The notes: generated by a model not told the origin, from the letters alone. Counted from the stretch's first letter, positions 1 through 7,797 are shown. The stretch is 36,299 nucleotides of DNA from Nocardia acidivorans NBRC 108247 (GCF_001625085.1 NZ_BDAW01000095.1:1-36299); one strand, 5' to 3'. Program-made: numbers and translations.

Positions 1-192
1 GCACCCGGCGCCGCCAGCCGTGCCCGCGCCGGGCCGCCGCGGTGGGCCGGGTCAGCGAACCATGCTGTGCCGAAATGGATTTACGAACCGAACCTGGGCA
101 TGACTCACCCTGTACTGCCATCTGAATGTGCTCCTGAACCGCAAAGGGGGAACGACACCAAACGATGACCGGCGTCACGGACTCGGAGCACA

Positions 193-213
193 TTACCGGT
201 GCGAACCGGTTAA
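193..213 (-). terminator. Possible hairpin terminator after the first mycolyltransferase
   Basis: Arms TTACCGGT (193-200) and ACCGGTTA (205-212) pair at seven of eight positions around a 4-nt loop, just past the stop codon at 230. There is no T-run on the minus strand, so termination is only plausible. I see no gene in the rest of 1-229. Confidence 0.35.
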
Positions 214-229
214 CTGGCGGGTATCTCGG

Positions 230-1585
230 TCAGCTGGCGTGTATTTCGGCTTTTCCGTCGCGAAAGACAATGGAGCCGTTCTGGAAATTCTGCTGCGCGC
301 CACCGGAAATAGGACTTTCGTCGCTAATCGGAAATCCGAGCGCACCGGTCGGTCCCCCCGCGCCTTCATAAGCGCCACCGATCATTCCGCCCACCGGATG
401 CGCCCCACCCGCCTGCGACCAGAACACCCGGCCGCCCTTGAAATCCTGGGACGCACCACCGGCGACCGCGAACTCCGGGGTCAGACACTCCCCCAGCCAT
501 GATTTCGCCAGTGCCACAGGCAGAATCGCGCCCGCCGAGGCGCACTGCGGCTTGGCCGCGTCCACCCCCAGCGCGGCGGCCGCCTGCGGCCAGGACTGGC
601 GCATCTCGAAATCCCAGTACGGCCACGAATGCGTACCGGAGGGACGGTAATTCACCTGCACCGGAATGCTCAGCTTGTTCAGCTTGGCGACGAACTGCAT
701 CGACGACAGCCGGGACAGCACCTCGAGCGCCATCCCCGCCCAATTCGTGCTCACCCCGGGGATACCGGAGTGAATGTCGTTCGGCCCGGCCAATCCGCTG
801 CCGCTGGAGACGTACAGGCTGACCCCCTTGAGGTGTTCGGCCAGCGCGTACGGATCATGCGTCCCCCATTCGGCATCGTTCAGCGGCCCCCACATGGCAT
901 CGGATTCGAAGCCGCCCGCATCGCGCATGGAGTACTGAATCGCCTGCGGCATACCGAGTGTGGTGGTGGTCAGCAGGCCGGAGAAGGAGGCGGCGTAGCG
1001 GGCGAAACTCGGATTGCGACCGGCCAGGGTCATGGCCGCGGTACCGCCCATGGACGGGCCCGCCAGGCCGCGCACATTCGTGGTGCGCCAATCCTTCTCC
1101 AGCAGCGGCGGCAATTCCTTGATGAGGAACGTTTCCCACCGGTAAGTCCTGCCGTTGTCCGGCTTGCGCCAGTCGGTGTAGAAGCTGGACTCGCCGCCGA
1201 CCGGCAGCACCACGGTGACATTCTTGTCGGCGTAGAAAGCCTGCGCCCCGGTCTCCCCGGTCCAGCCGTTCTCCTGATCGGTGGCACGCAGCCCGTCGAG
1301 CAGAAACAGGGTGGGAAACTTGGTGTCCGGCTTACTGTTCCATTCGCGGGCCAGTAACAATTGCACCTGGATCCGCGTCCCCATCGCCGGTGAATCGATC
1401 CACAGGGCTACCCGTCTATCGCTCAGCCACACTACATTTCGAATAGTCGGTGCCGACACAACTTGCGCCGCACCGGGATCCGCTGTCGCAATCCCACCCC
1501 CGATCAAAACGGTCGTAGCCGCCGTAAGCGCCACGAGCCCGCCCCACCCGGGTCTGCGTCGTCTACCTCTTGCCACGGTTGCCAC
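230..1585 (-). CDS. Secreted mycolyltransferase (antigen 85 / Csp1 type) with C-terminal LGFP repeats
   Basis: Antigen-85-type alpha/beta hydrolase that moves mycolyl groups between trehalose monomycolate and cell-wall arabinan or a second trehalose. The usual family blocks are visible: LLDGLRA, PVGGESSFYTDW, RWETFL and GPSMGG. Counting from the GTG at 1585 (451 aa), the inferred triad is Ser178, Glu288 and His319 (GTHSWPYW). A basic N-terminus followed by a hydrophobic stretch ending IATA-D is a signal peptide. Residues about 375-446 form LGFP-type repeats (GALGFP, QNFQNGSIVF), which in the corynebacterial Csp1/PS1 protein are thought to bind the wall. Two Cys (348, 367) precede them. It is the only array member with this extension. 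The frame stays open further upstream, but that part overlaps the terminator of the next gene. A GTG at 1576 with AGGGTGG upstream is an equally good start. Confidence 0.88.
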   Translation of the reverse strand: MATVARGRRRRPGWGGLVALTAATTVLIGGGIATADPGAAQVVSAPTIRNVVWLSDRRVALWIDSPAMGTRIQVQLLLAREWNSKPDTKFPTLFLLDGLRATDQENGWTGETGAQAFYADKNVTVVLPVGGESSFYTDWRKPDNGRTYRWETFLIKELPPLLEKDWRTTNVRGLAGPSMGGTAAMTLAGRNPSFARYAASFSGLLTTTTLGMPQAIQYSMRDAGGFESDAMWGPLNDAEWGTHDPYALAEHLKGVSLYVSSGSGLAGPNDIHSGIPGVSTNWAGMALEVLSRLSSMQFVAKLNKLSIPVQVNYRPSGTHSWPYWDFEMRQSWPQAAAALGVDAAKPQCASAGAILPVALAKSWLGECLTPEFAVAGGASQDFKGGRVFWSQAGGAHPVGGMIGGAYEGAGGPTGALGFPISDESPISGGAQQNFQNGSIVFRDGKAEIHAS

Positions 1586-1630
1586 CCTAGTTCGCTTCCG
1601 CCACTGCGGCTTCCGAACCTGGGCATAGGC

Positions 1631-1668
1631 AAAGGACCGGCCACCCCATTCGGGATGGCCGGTCCTTT
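1631..1668 (-). terminator. Strong hairpin terminator of the second mycolyltransferase gene
   Basis: Thirteen-base arms AAAGGACCGGCCA and TGGCCGGTCCTTT form a perfect inverted repeat, with A/T tails on both strands. It lies between the stop at 1695 and the GTG start of the next gene at 1585, so it ends transcription of the upstream paralogue. Confidence 0.75.
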
Positions 1669-1694
1669 TCGTCCGAATCGCCGTCAGGCGGGAA

Positions 1695-2723
1695 TCAGGA
1701 GTCCAGCGCGGCGAGAATGCCCGGGCGGGCCTTCCACAGCTCCGCTTCCCAGTTCTTCCAGTTGTGCACACCGATCGCGGGGTAGTCGTAGGTCACATTC
1801 TGACCGATACCCAGCTGATTCATCCGGCCCTGGAACAAACGGGTGGTGACCATCGAAATCGCTTCGATGCCCATGGCATTCGCGGTATTGAACACACCGG
1901 ACGCCGCGTCCGCCCCGCTGGGCAGACCGCTGGAGGCCGAGATGTACATCGGCAGACCCTTGAGCTGCGGCGCGAAGACCGACGGGTCCATCCGCAGCCA
2001 GGCCGGGCTCCACGGCGCGGCCATCGAGTCCACATTGAAGCGACCGGCGTCGAGCATCATGACGCGAATGGCCTCACGCATACCCGGCGCGTTCCAGTTC
2101 AGCGGACCCGAGAAAGACGAGGCGTGCTTGAACATATCGCGGTGGTAGGCGGCCATGCGCAGCGCGGCCGGACCACTCATCGACAGACCCACGATGGCGT
2201 TCTGCGTACGCGAAACACCGTATCCGGCAAGGAAATCGGGGAGTTCCTTGGTGAGGAACGTCTCCCACTTGTAGGTGTACTTCTGACCATTGGTATTGCT
2301 CGCCGAGGTCCAGTCCGCATACCAGCTGGACTGACCACCCACCGGCATCACCAGGGTGACATCGTCGTTCTCGAATTGCTGCATGGCGTTCGTCTCGAAC
2401 GACCAGGCGTTCTTGTCATCGCGGGCGCGCAGACCGTCGAGCAGGTACAGCGCTTTGCTGCCCCCGTTCTTGGCCCACTGCACCTGCACCTTGACCGGGC
2501 CCATAGTGGACGGGACCATCAACTCTTCGTAGCCGCCCGCGGGGGTGCGGTGCACCGGGCTGGCGATCGGAGCGGCCATGGCAATGGTCGGGGCCGCAAC
2601 TGCCGCGGCGGTCGGGATGGCCAATGCCGCGGCGCTCGCAGCCAGAAGTCGTGTGCCCCACCCACGCTGAGCACCACGTCTGGACTGGACTCCACCGGGC
2701 ATGGCGGACCTGCCGAAACGCAT
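1695..2723 (-). CDS. Secreted mycolyltransferase, canonical antigen 85 form
   Basis: Second paralogue of the array, 342 aa from the ATG at 2723, chosen because AGAAGGAGC lies 8 nt upstream; longer in-frame starts lack this. The N-terminus has an Ala-rich signal peptide ending about AMA-AP. Family blocks are YLLDGLRA, PVGGQSSWYADW and NTNGQKYTYKWETFL, the last close to the SNGQNYTYKWETFL of M. tuberculosis Ag85C. The inferred triad is Ser181 (GLSMSG), Glu287 and His320 (GVHNWKNW). It has no low-complexity insert and does not share the C-terminal tail of its neighbours. The position of the Ag85C reactive cysteine (Cys209) reads Ser/Ala. Its own terminator follows at 1631-1668, and a 270-bp gap upstream leaves room for its own promoter. 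Confidence 0.93.
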   Translation of the reverse strand: MRFGRSAMPGGVQSRRGAQRGWGTRLLAASAAALAIPTAAAVAAPTIAMAAPIASPVHRTPAGGYEELMVPSTMGPVKVQVQWAKNGGSKALYLLDGLRARDDKNAWSFETNAMQQFENDDVTLVMPVGGQSSWYADWTSASNTNGQKYTYKWETFLTKELPDFLAGYGVSRTQNAIVGLSMSGPAALRMAAYHRDMFKHASSFSGPLNWNAPGMREAIRVMMLDAGRFNVDSMAAPWSPAWLRMDPSVFAPQLKGLPMYISASSGLPSGADAASGVFNTANAMGIEAISMVTTRLFQGRMNQLGIGQNVTYDYPAIGVHNWKNWEAELWKARPGILAALDS

Positions 2724-2755
2724 GGATACTGCTCCTTCTCTACTGCTGTAGTTCA

Positions 2756-2783
2756 GTTGTAATCGCGTCCGCGCACACGGCAA
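2756..2783 (-). promoter_or_regulatory. Candidate promoter of the second mycolyltransferase
   Basis: On the minus strand TTGCCG (2778-2783) is followed after 16 bases by TACAAC (2756-2761). This would start transcription near 2749, about 26 nt before the ATG. It is a consensus-like match found by eye only. Confidence 0.28.
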
Positions 2784-2993
2784 TGCCGTTGCAGGCGTAG
2801 ACGATCGGCACCCACCGCGAATCCCGACCTTCGAAGTGAGTGATGCGCTACCACGGTCTGGTCACATGCGCTCGCTGGAGGGTATTCGACCTTCCATACG
2901 GTTGGCAAGGTGATGCTAAATCCGGACCGTAATCGTGCGGTGACCTTATCGCGAATCATCAGTGATGTCGCGGCAACAGGAAAATCCCTACGC

Positions 2994-3959
2994 TCAGCCG
3001 ATGTTCGCGCTGAGATCGGGCAACATCTTGTACACCTGATCCTCCCAGTACTTCCAGGAGTGCACACCGTTCGGGGTGTAGTCGAACACGACATTACTCG
3101 GACCGAGTGAGTCCATACGAGCTTGGAACGCACGGGTATTCGCCAGTGCGAGCGTCTCGAGTCCGGCCGCATTCGTCAGGTTGAACGCGTCCAGCGGCGA
3201 GTTCACCGTATCCCGCGCGGTCGGTTGTCCGTTACCGGAGGCTATCCACAGCCGGGTGTTGTCGGCCCGCAGCAGCGGTGCGAACACGAAAGGATCATTG
3301 CGCAGCCACAATTCGCTCCACGGCGGTCCCCACATGGAGTCGATGTTGAAGCCGCCCGCGTCCAGCAGCGCCAGCCGCAGCGCCTCCCGCATTCCGGGGG
3401 CGGAGATATTGAGATAACCGGAATATGATGCGGCATAACGGAACTGGTCCGGATGATACGCCGCCATCACCAGCGCCGCGCTCCCGCCCATGGACAATCC
3501 GAAGACACCGTTGCCGCGCGGATTGAAGCCCAGCCGATCGGCCAGCGCATTGCGCAGATCGCGGGTCAGAAATGTTTCCCACGCGTAGGCCGTGGTTTGC
3601 CCATTTGTATTGCTCGGGGCCATCCAGTCCGAGTAGAAGCTGGACTGGCCGCCGACCGGCATCACCACATTGATGTTCCACGCGGTCAGTACCCGCTCCA
3701 CCTCTGTGTCGATCTCCCAGCCGGAGAGGTCATTTCGCGCGCGCAGACCATCCAGGGCGTAGACCACCCGCTGGGTATTGCCGTCCGCGGCGCGGAAGAT
3801 TCGCGACTTGATCGGACCCATACTCGAGTCGACCCAGAAGTCGGATCCGGCCGGATCGAAAGACGCGGCGGCCGGCGCCGCACCCGGTCCCGTCGCGACC
3901 GCCCAGGGCATGGCCAGTGCCATTGCCAAGCCCGCGACCGAGCGGCGCAGTTTCGTCAT
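2994..3959 (-). CDS. Secreted mycolyltransferase, canonical loop with NIG tail
   Basis: Third paralogue, 321 aa from the ATG at 3959, which is preceded by GAAAGGCGA. An alternative ATG at 3986 would place a non-signal extension in front. The signal peptide ends near APAAA-SFDP. Blocks seen: DFWVDSSMGPIKSR, YALDGLRA, PVGGQSSFYSDW and NTNGQTTAYAWETFL. The inferred triad is Ser156 (GLSMGG), Glu268 and His300 (GVHSWKYW). The loop after the YSDW block is short as in Ag85, but the protein ends in PDLSANIG, shared with the three genes upstream in transcription order, so it bridges the two subfamilies. A palindrome overlaps its probable promoter (4002-4019). Confidence 0.93.
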   Translation of the reverse strand: MTKLRRSVAGLAMALAMPWAVATGPGAAPAAASFDPAGSDFWVDSSMGPIKSRIFRAADGNTQRVVYALDGLRARNDLSGWEIDTEVERVLTAWNINVVMPVGGQSSFYSDWMAPSNTNGQTTAYAWETFLTRDLRNALADRLGFNPRGNGVFGLSMGGSAALVMAAYHPDQFRYAASYSGYLNISAPGMREALRLALLDAGGFNIDSMWGPPWSELWLRNDPFVFAPLLRADNTRLWIASGNGQPTARDTVNSPLDAFNLTNAAGLETLALANTRAFQARMDSLGPSNVVFDYTPNGVHSWKYWEDQVYKMLPDLSANIG

Positions 3960-4001
3960 CGATTCGCCTTTCACCGCGATCGTCATTGATCACACCGAAT
4001 G

Positions 4002-4019
4002 GAGAAGCGTTCGCTTCTC
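4002..4019. promoter_or_regulatory. Perfect 8-2-8 palindrome at the promoter of the third mycolyltransferase
   Basis: GAGAAGCG and CGCTTCTC form a perfect inverted repeat around TT. On the minus strand a TATAGA hexamer (4018-4023) overlaps one edge, so the palindrome would cover the region just downstream of a -10 box and the transcription start, a typical repressor position. The gene starts 43 nt further on. Confidence 0.5.
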
Positions 4020-4105
4020 TATAGGCCGATATTCGGAGCCGATCGACCCGAAAACACCGGGGAGACCAAATCGTGACGAAAGGCGGGAAATCGCCGGAAG
4101 CGAAA

Positions 4106-4135
4106 AGCTCCCCGCCCACAATGGGACGGGGAGCT
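4106..4135 (-). terminator. Hairpin terminator of the fourth mycolyltransferase gene
   Basis: Arms AGCTCCCCG (4106-4114) and CGGGGAGCT (4127-4135) pair perfectly, with CCC/GGG pairing continuing inside. On the minus strand the stem is followed by TTTTCG, giving a factor-independent terminator shape 25 nt after the stop at 4160. Confidence 0.75.
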
Positions 4136-4159
4136 CGTTCGACGCGGATTGCCCCGCGG

Positions 4160-5206
4160 TTACCCGATATTCGCCGACATGTCCGGAATCATGCGATATG
4201 CCTCTTCCTGCCAGTTGGTCCAGGCGTGCAGACCGGTCGGCGGGAAGGAATACACGACATTTCGTGCACCCAGCGTGTCCATCCGAACCTGGAAAGCGCG
4301 AGTGTTCGCCAGCGCCAGGGCTTCCAGCGGCGAACCGCGCACCAGTCGATCGGCGGCGGCCCCGAACGGAATATCCAGATCCTGCTGCATCGGCGTACCG
4401 CTGCCCGCCGCGATCCAGAGCCGAGTGTTGTTGGCGATCAGCGTCGGCGCGAAGACGAACGGATCCATCCGCAGCCACTGGTCACCCCACGGCGGAGCCA
4501 TGGAGTCGACGTTGTAGCCGCCCGCGTCGATCATGGCGGCACGGATCAACTCCCGCATACTCGGCGCGGAGATATTCAGATAGCCCGAATACGAACCGGC
4601 ATAGCTGAATTGATCCGGGTGGTAGGCGGCCAGCGTCAGCGCCGCCGAACCGCCCATGGACAGGCCGAATACGCCATTGCGATTCGGGTTGAACCCCAGC
4701 CGATCTCGCAGCGCCCAGCGCAGCTGATTGGTCAGGAAGGTCTCCCAGTCGTACCGGTAGCTCTTACCCGGCCCCGCACCCATCGCCTCGGTGGCACCGG
4801 AACCGGTATTGGCCGCGGAGGATCCCGCACCGGCCGGGACGCCGAAGAAGGAACTCGGCGAGTTCCAGTCGGCGTAGAAGCTGGACTCACCGCCCACCGG
4901 CATGACGACATTGATATTCCAGCCCGCCAGCACCTCGGCGACATTGGTGTCGTTCTCCCAGCCGTTCAGCAGCTCGGTGGCGCGCATACCGTCCAGCGCG
5001 TAGACCACGCGATCGGTATTGCCGTCCGCCGCGCGCAGAATGCGCGTCTTGATCGGACCCATCACCGGGGAGTCGACCCAGAAGTCGAAGGCCGCCGGAT
5101 TGAACGCCGCCGACGCGGAGGGAGATCCGAGCACCGTGATGCCCAGTGGAACCAGCAGCGTCGCGGTGACGCCGAGAATCAATCGTTTAATACCCGAACC
5201 GCGCAT
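4160..5206 (-). CDS. Secreted mycolyltransferase with Gly/Ser/Ala loop and NIG tail
   Basis: Fourth paralogue, 348 aa from the ATG at 5206, with GAGAGGG about 8 nt upstream. The signal peptide ends near ASA-AF. Blocks: FDFWVDSPVMGPIKTR, YALDGMRA, PVGGESSFYADW and YRYDWETFL. The inferred triad is Ser183 (GLSMGG), Glu295 and His327 (GLHAWTNW). Between the YADW block and the WETFL block lies an extra low-complexity stretch rich in Gly, Ser and Ala (encoded at about 4763-4840) that Ag85 proteins lack, in a loop near the active site. It ends PDMSANIG. It is closest to the fifth paralogue by eye (shared PDQFSYAGS, GYLNISAP, LRMDPFVFAP). Confidence 0.93.
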   Translation of the reverse strand: MRGSGIKRLILGVTATLLVPLGITVLGSPSASAAFNPAAFDFWVDSPVMGPIKTRILRAADGNTDRVVYALDGMRATELLNGWENDTNVAEVLAGWNINVVMPVGGESSFYADWNSPSSFFGVPAGAGSSAANTGSGATEAMGAGPGKSYRYDWETFLTNQLRWALRDRLGFNPNRNGVFGLSMGGSAALTLAAYHPDQFSYAGSYSGYLNISAPSMRELIRAAMIDAGGYNVDSMAPPWGDQWLRMDPFVFAPTLIANNTRLWIAAGSGTPMQQDLDIPFGAAADRLVRGSPLEALALANTRAFQVRMDTLGARNVVYSFPPTGLHAWTNWQEEAYRMIPDMSANIG

Positions 5207-5305
5207 CGACCTAGCCCTCTCGTTGGAGCAGAACCGAGCTTGTGGACTGATCATCTGCGATACGACGGCCGGAACGGCTCACCCAGTCGGCGTGTTACGC
5301 AAGAG

Positions 5306-5337
5306 AAGGCCCCCGCCCTGTTCGGACGGGGGCCTTT
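5306..5337 (-). terminator. Hairpin terminator of the fifth mycolyltransferase gene
   Basis: AAGGCCCCCG and CGGGGGCCTT form a perfect 10-bp stem 29 nt beyond the stop codon at 5366. The loop is TTCG-like. The minus strand continues CTCTTGC, only moderately T-rich. Confidence 0.7.
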
Positions 5338-5365
5338 CCCATGCACGGTCTCGGCCCGCGTGGTC

Positions 5366-6475
5366 TCAGCCGATGTTGTTCGACAGGTCCGGGATCATCC
5401 GGTAGACCTCGGCGGCCCAGTTGTTCCAGTTGTGCACACCGGTGCCCGGGAAGTCATAGGTGACATTGCCCGCGCCGATGGCCATCATGCGCGCCTGGAA
5501 GGCACGGGTGTTGACCAGAGCGAGCGCCTCCAGCGGCATGCCCTGAATGACGGACATGACCGAGGTGACGTCACCCGCGCCCGGAATGGCGCTCGCGGCG
5601 GAGATCCACAGGCGGGTGTTGTTGTTCTTCAGCATCGGTGCGAATACGAACGGGTCCATCCGCAGCCAGGCCGGGCTCCACGGCAGCGCCATGGAGTCGA
5701 CGTTGTAGCCGCCGGCGTCGACCATGGCCAGGCGCATGGCCTCGCGCATACCGGGGGCGGAGATGTTCAGGTAGCCCGAGAACGAACCGGCATAGCTGAA
5801 CTGGTCCGGGTGGTAGGCCGCCAGCGTCAGCGCGGCCGAACCGCCCATGGACAGACCGAACACGCCGTTGCGGGTGGACCGGAAGCCGAGACGATCACGC
5901 AGCGCGTTGCGCAGGTCCTGGGTCAGGAAGGTCTCCCAGGTGTAGCGGTAGCTCTTGCCCGGGCCGCCGGACATGAGCTGGAGGCCGCCGGAGCCCGAGG
6001 ACGAGCCCGAGGCCGAACCGGAGGAGGACAGCGAACCGGAGCCGGTGCCGCCGGGAACGCCGAAGAAGGTGCTGGGCGATGCCCAGTCCGCGTAGAAGCT
6101 GGACTGGCCCCCGACCGGCATGACGACATTGATGTTCGCGGCGGTCAGCGCGCGGGCGACATCGGTGTCGTTCTCCCAGCCGTTCAGGATTTCGGTGGCG
6201 CGCATACCGTCGAGCGCGTAGACGACGCGATCGGTATTACCGTCCGCCGCGCGGAAGACGCGGGTCTTGATCGGGCCCATACCGGTGGACGAGTCGACCC
6301 AGAAGTCGAAGGCGGAGGGGTCGAAGGCCGCATTGGCTGTTCCTGCCGCGCCTGCCGCCGACACCCCGAACGGCACCAGTAGCGCCAAGGCCACGCCAAC
6401 CGCTGATCTCTTGATCCAACCGCCGCTCGTTCTCCGACGTCTCTCCTGCGCGCCTCGCATCATCAGGCCTTTCAT
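5366..6475 (-). CDS. Secreted mycolyltransferase with the longest Ser/Gly loop and NIG tail
   Basis: Fifth paralogue, 369 aa from the ATG at 6475. This start is chosen because MKGLMMRGAQE aligns with MRGLTVSGAQE of the next paralogue, and GGAG lies 9 nt upstream; the ATG at 6460 is possible. The signal peptide ends near ANA-AFDP. The inferred triad is Ser209 (GLSMGG), Glu316 and His348 (GVHNWNNW). The loop between YADW and WETFL is expanded to about 30 residues almost entirely Ser and Gly (encoded at about 5963-6052). The protein ends PDLSNNIG. The Ag85C Cys209 position is Ala/Ser (WISAASA). The Ser/Gly tract is the kind of sequence that varies by replication slippage. Confidence 0.93.
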   Translation of the reverse strand: MKGLMMRGAQERRRRTSGGWIKRSAVGVALALLVPFGVSAAGAAGTANAAFDPSAFDFWVDSSTGMGPIKTRVFRAADGNTDRVVYALDGMRATEILNGWENDTDVARALTAANINVVMPVGGQSSFYADWASPSTFFGVPGGTGSGSLSSSGSASGSSSGSGGLQLMSGGPGKSYRYTWETFLTQDLRNALRDRLGFRSTRNGVFGLSMGGSAALTLAAYHPDQFSYAGSFSGYLNISAPGMREAMRLAMVDAGGYNVDSMALPWSPAWLRMDPFVFAPMLKNNNTRLWISAASAIPGAGDVTSVMSVIQGMPLEALALVNTRAFQARMMAIGAGNVTYDFPGTGVHNWNNWAAEVYRMIPDLSNNIG

Positions 6476-6641
6476 ATCGTTCGTCTCCACCGTGCAATCG
6501 CGGGACACGGCGGGCGTCTCGGGGAGCCTATCGTCCTATGGCTAACTGGGCGTTATCGGAATGAGACATATGTGACCCGGGCCACTAAAGCACTTTTTTA
6601 TGGTCTGTACCAGCACATTGCTACAACGTGGGGCACAAATC

Positions 6642-6665
6642 CCCCGCTGTGCGCAGACTGCGGGG
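6642..6665 (-). terminator. Possible terminator hairpin after the sixth mycolyltransferase
   Basis: CCCCGC (6642-6647) pairs with GCGGGG (6660-6665) around a 12-nt loop, 29 nt past the stop at 6694. A competing stem GGGG/CCCC lies at 6630-6644. The stem is short and has no clear T-run. Confidence 0.3.
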
Positions 6666-6693
6666 TTGCTGTGAATGTGACGCGGCAACCGGA

Positions 6694-7776
6694 TCAGCCG
6701 ATGTTCGCGGACATATCCGGTACGAGACGATTCATCTCACTCTCCCAGTTCTTCCAGTTGTGTACGCCGACCGGGGGGAAGTCGTACACCACGTTCTTTC
6801 CACCCAGGCTGTTGAAGCGAGCCTGAAAAGACTTGGTGCCCACCAGCGCGATGGCCTCGATGCCCATGCCCTGGATGGTCGAGGCATTGATGGCATCGGC
6901 CGAGGAGGGCAGGCCGCTGCCCGCGGAGATGAAGAGCCTGGTGTTGTTGGCCTTCAACTTCGGCGCGAAGGTGTACGGATCTATGTGCTGCCATTTGGCG
7001 TCCTTGGCCTTGGCCAGCGCGTCGATGTTGTAGCCGCCCGCGTCGAGCATGGCGACGCGCACCGCATCGCGCATACCGGACATGGACAGGTTCAGCGCGC
7101 CCGACAGTGAAGCGGCATAGGAGAATTGGGCCGGATAGTAGGCGGCCAGCACCAGCGCCGAACTGCCGCTCATGGACAGGCCGACCACGCCGTTGCGAGT
7201 CGAGCTGAAGCCCAGGCGATCTCGCAGTGCGGCGGGCAGGTCCTGGGACAGGAAGGTCTCCCACTTGTAGGCGGAGGTTTTGCCCGGCCCGCCCGCGAGG
7301 GCCTGTGCCGCACCGGATCCGGTACCGGACAGGGTGCCCGCGGGAATACCGAGGAAGGTGCTCGGCGAGGTCCAGTCGGCATAGAAGGAGGACATACCGC
7401 CCACCGGCATGACCACATTGATATTGGCCGTGGTCAGGGTCTGCGCGGCATTGGTCTCGATCTCCCAGCCGTTCAGATCGTCGCGGGCGCGCATACCGTC
7501 CAGCGCGTAGACCACCCGATTGGTATTTCCGTCGGCGGCCCGGAACACCCGAGACTTGATGGGCCCCATACTCGAATCGACCCAGAAGTCCATACCGGAC
7601 GGATCGAACGCGGCGCGCGCGGTGGGCGCACCGCCCAGTCCCGCTACCGACACCCCGAGCGGTAGCAGAGCGGCCGCGGCCAGACCCAGAGCGGACCGCC
7701 TGGTCCATACCCGCCCTGCGGAATCTCCGGCCCCCGCCGGATTCTCCTGTGCCCCACTCACAGTCAAGCCTCGCAT
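6694..7776 (-). CDS. Secreted mycolyltransferase next to aftB, Tat-like signal, Gly/Ala loop, NIG tail
   Basis: Sixth paralogue, 360 aa from the ATG at 7776 with GGAGG 9 nt upstream. It sits directly downstream of aftB, the place held by fbpA (Rv3804c) in M. tuberculosis, so it is the positional counterpart of fbpA. The signal region WTRRSALGLAAAALL has a twin-arginine look. Blocks: MDFWVDSSMGPIKSR, YALDGMRA, PVGGMSSFYADW and YKWETFL. The inferred triad is Ser201 (GLSMSG), Glu307 and His339 (GVHNWKNW). A Gly/Ala/Thr loop insert is encoded at about 7279-7344. It ends PDMSANIG. A hairpin between it and aftB suggests separate transcription. Confidence 0.93.
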   Translation of the reverse strand: MRGLTVSGAQENPAGAGDSAGRVWTRRSALGLAAAALLPLGVSVAGLGGAPTARAAFDPSGMDFWVDSSMGPIKSRVFRAADGNTNRVVYALDGMRARDDLNGWEIETNAAQTLTTANINVVMPVGGMSSFYADWTSPSTFLGIPAGTLSGTGSGAAQALAGGPGKTSAYKWETFLSQDLPAALRDRLGFSSTRNGVVGLSMSGSSALVLAAYYPAQFSYAASLSGALNLSMSGMRDAVRVAMLDAGGYNIDALAKAKDAKWQHIDPYTFAPKLKANNTRLFISAGSGLPSSADAINASTIQGMGIEAIALVGTKSFQARFNSLGGKNVVYDFPPVGVHNWKNWESEMNRLVPDMSANIG

Positions 7777-7797
7777 CGCGTGCGGCCTCCATCAGTA

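Noticed and set aside
5963..6052. Non-coding microsatellite
   Set aside because: The Ser/Gly tract stays in frame inside a complete gene with normal motifs on both sides, so it is a coding loop.
4073..6382. Very long plus-strand open frame opposite two mycolyltransferase genes
   Set aside because: Its product is Arg/His/Gly-rich with internal repetition that mirrors the paralogous genes below it. It arises from GC-rich codon structure on the opposite strand and has no recognisable domain.
230..7776. Transposon or prophage origin of the mycolyltransferase array
   Set aside because: No transposase, integrase, terminal repeats or tRNA site; the genes share host-like GC content and sit at the conserved envelope locus.
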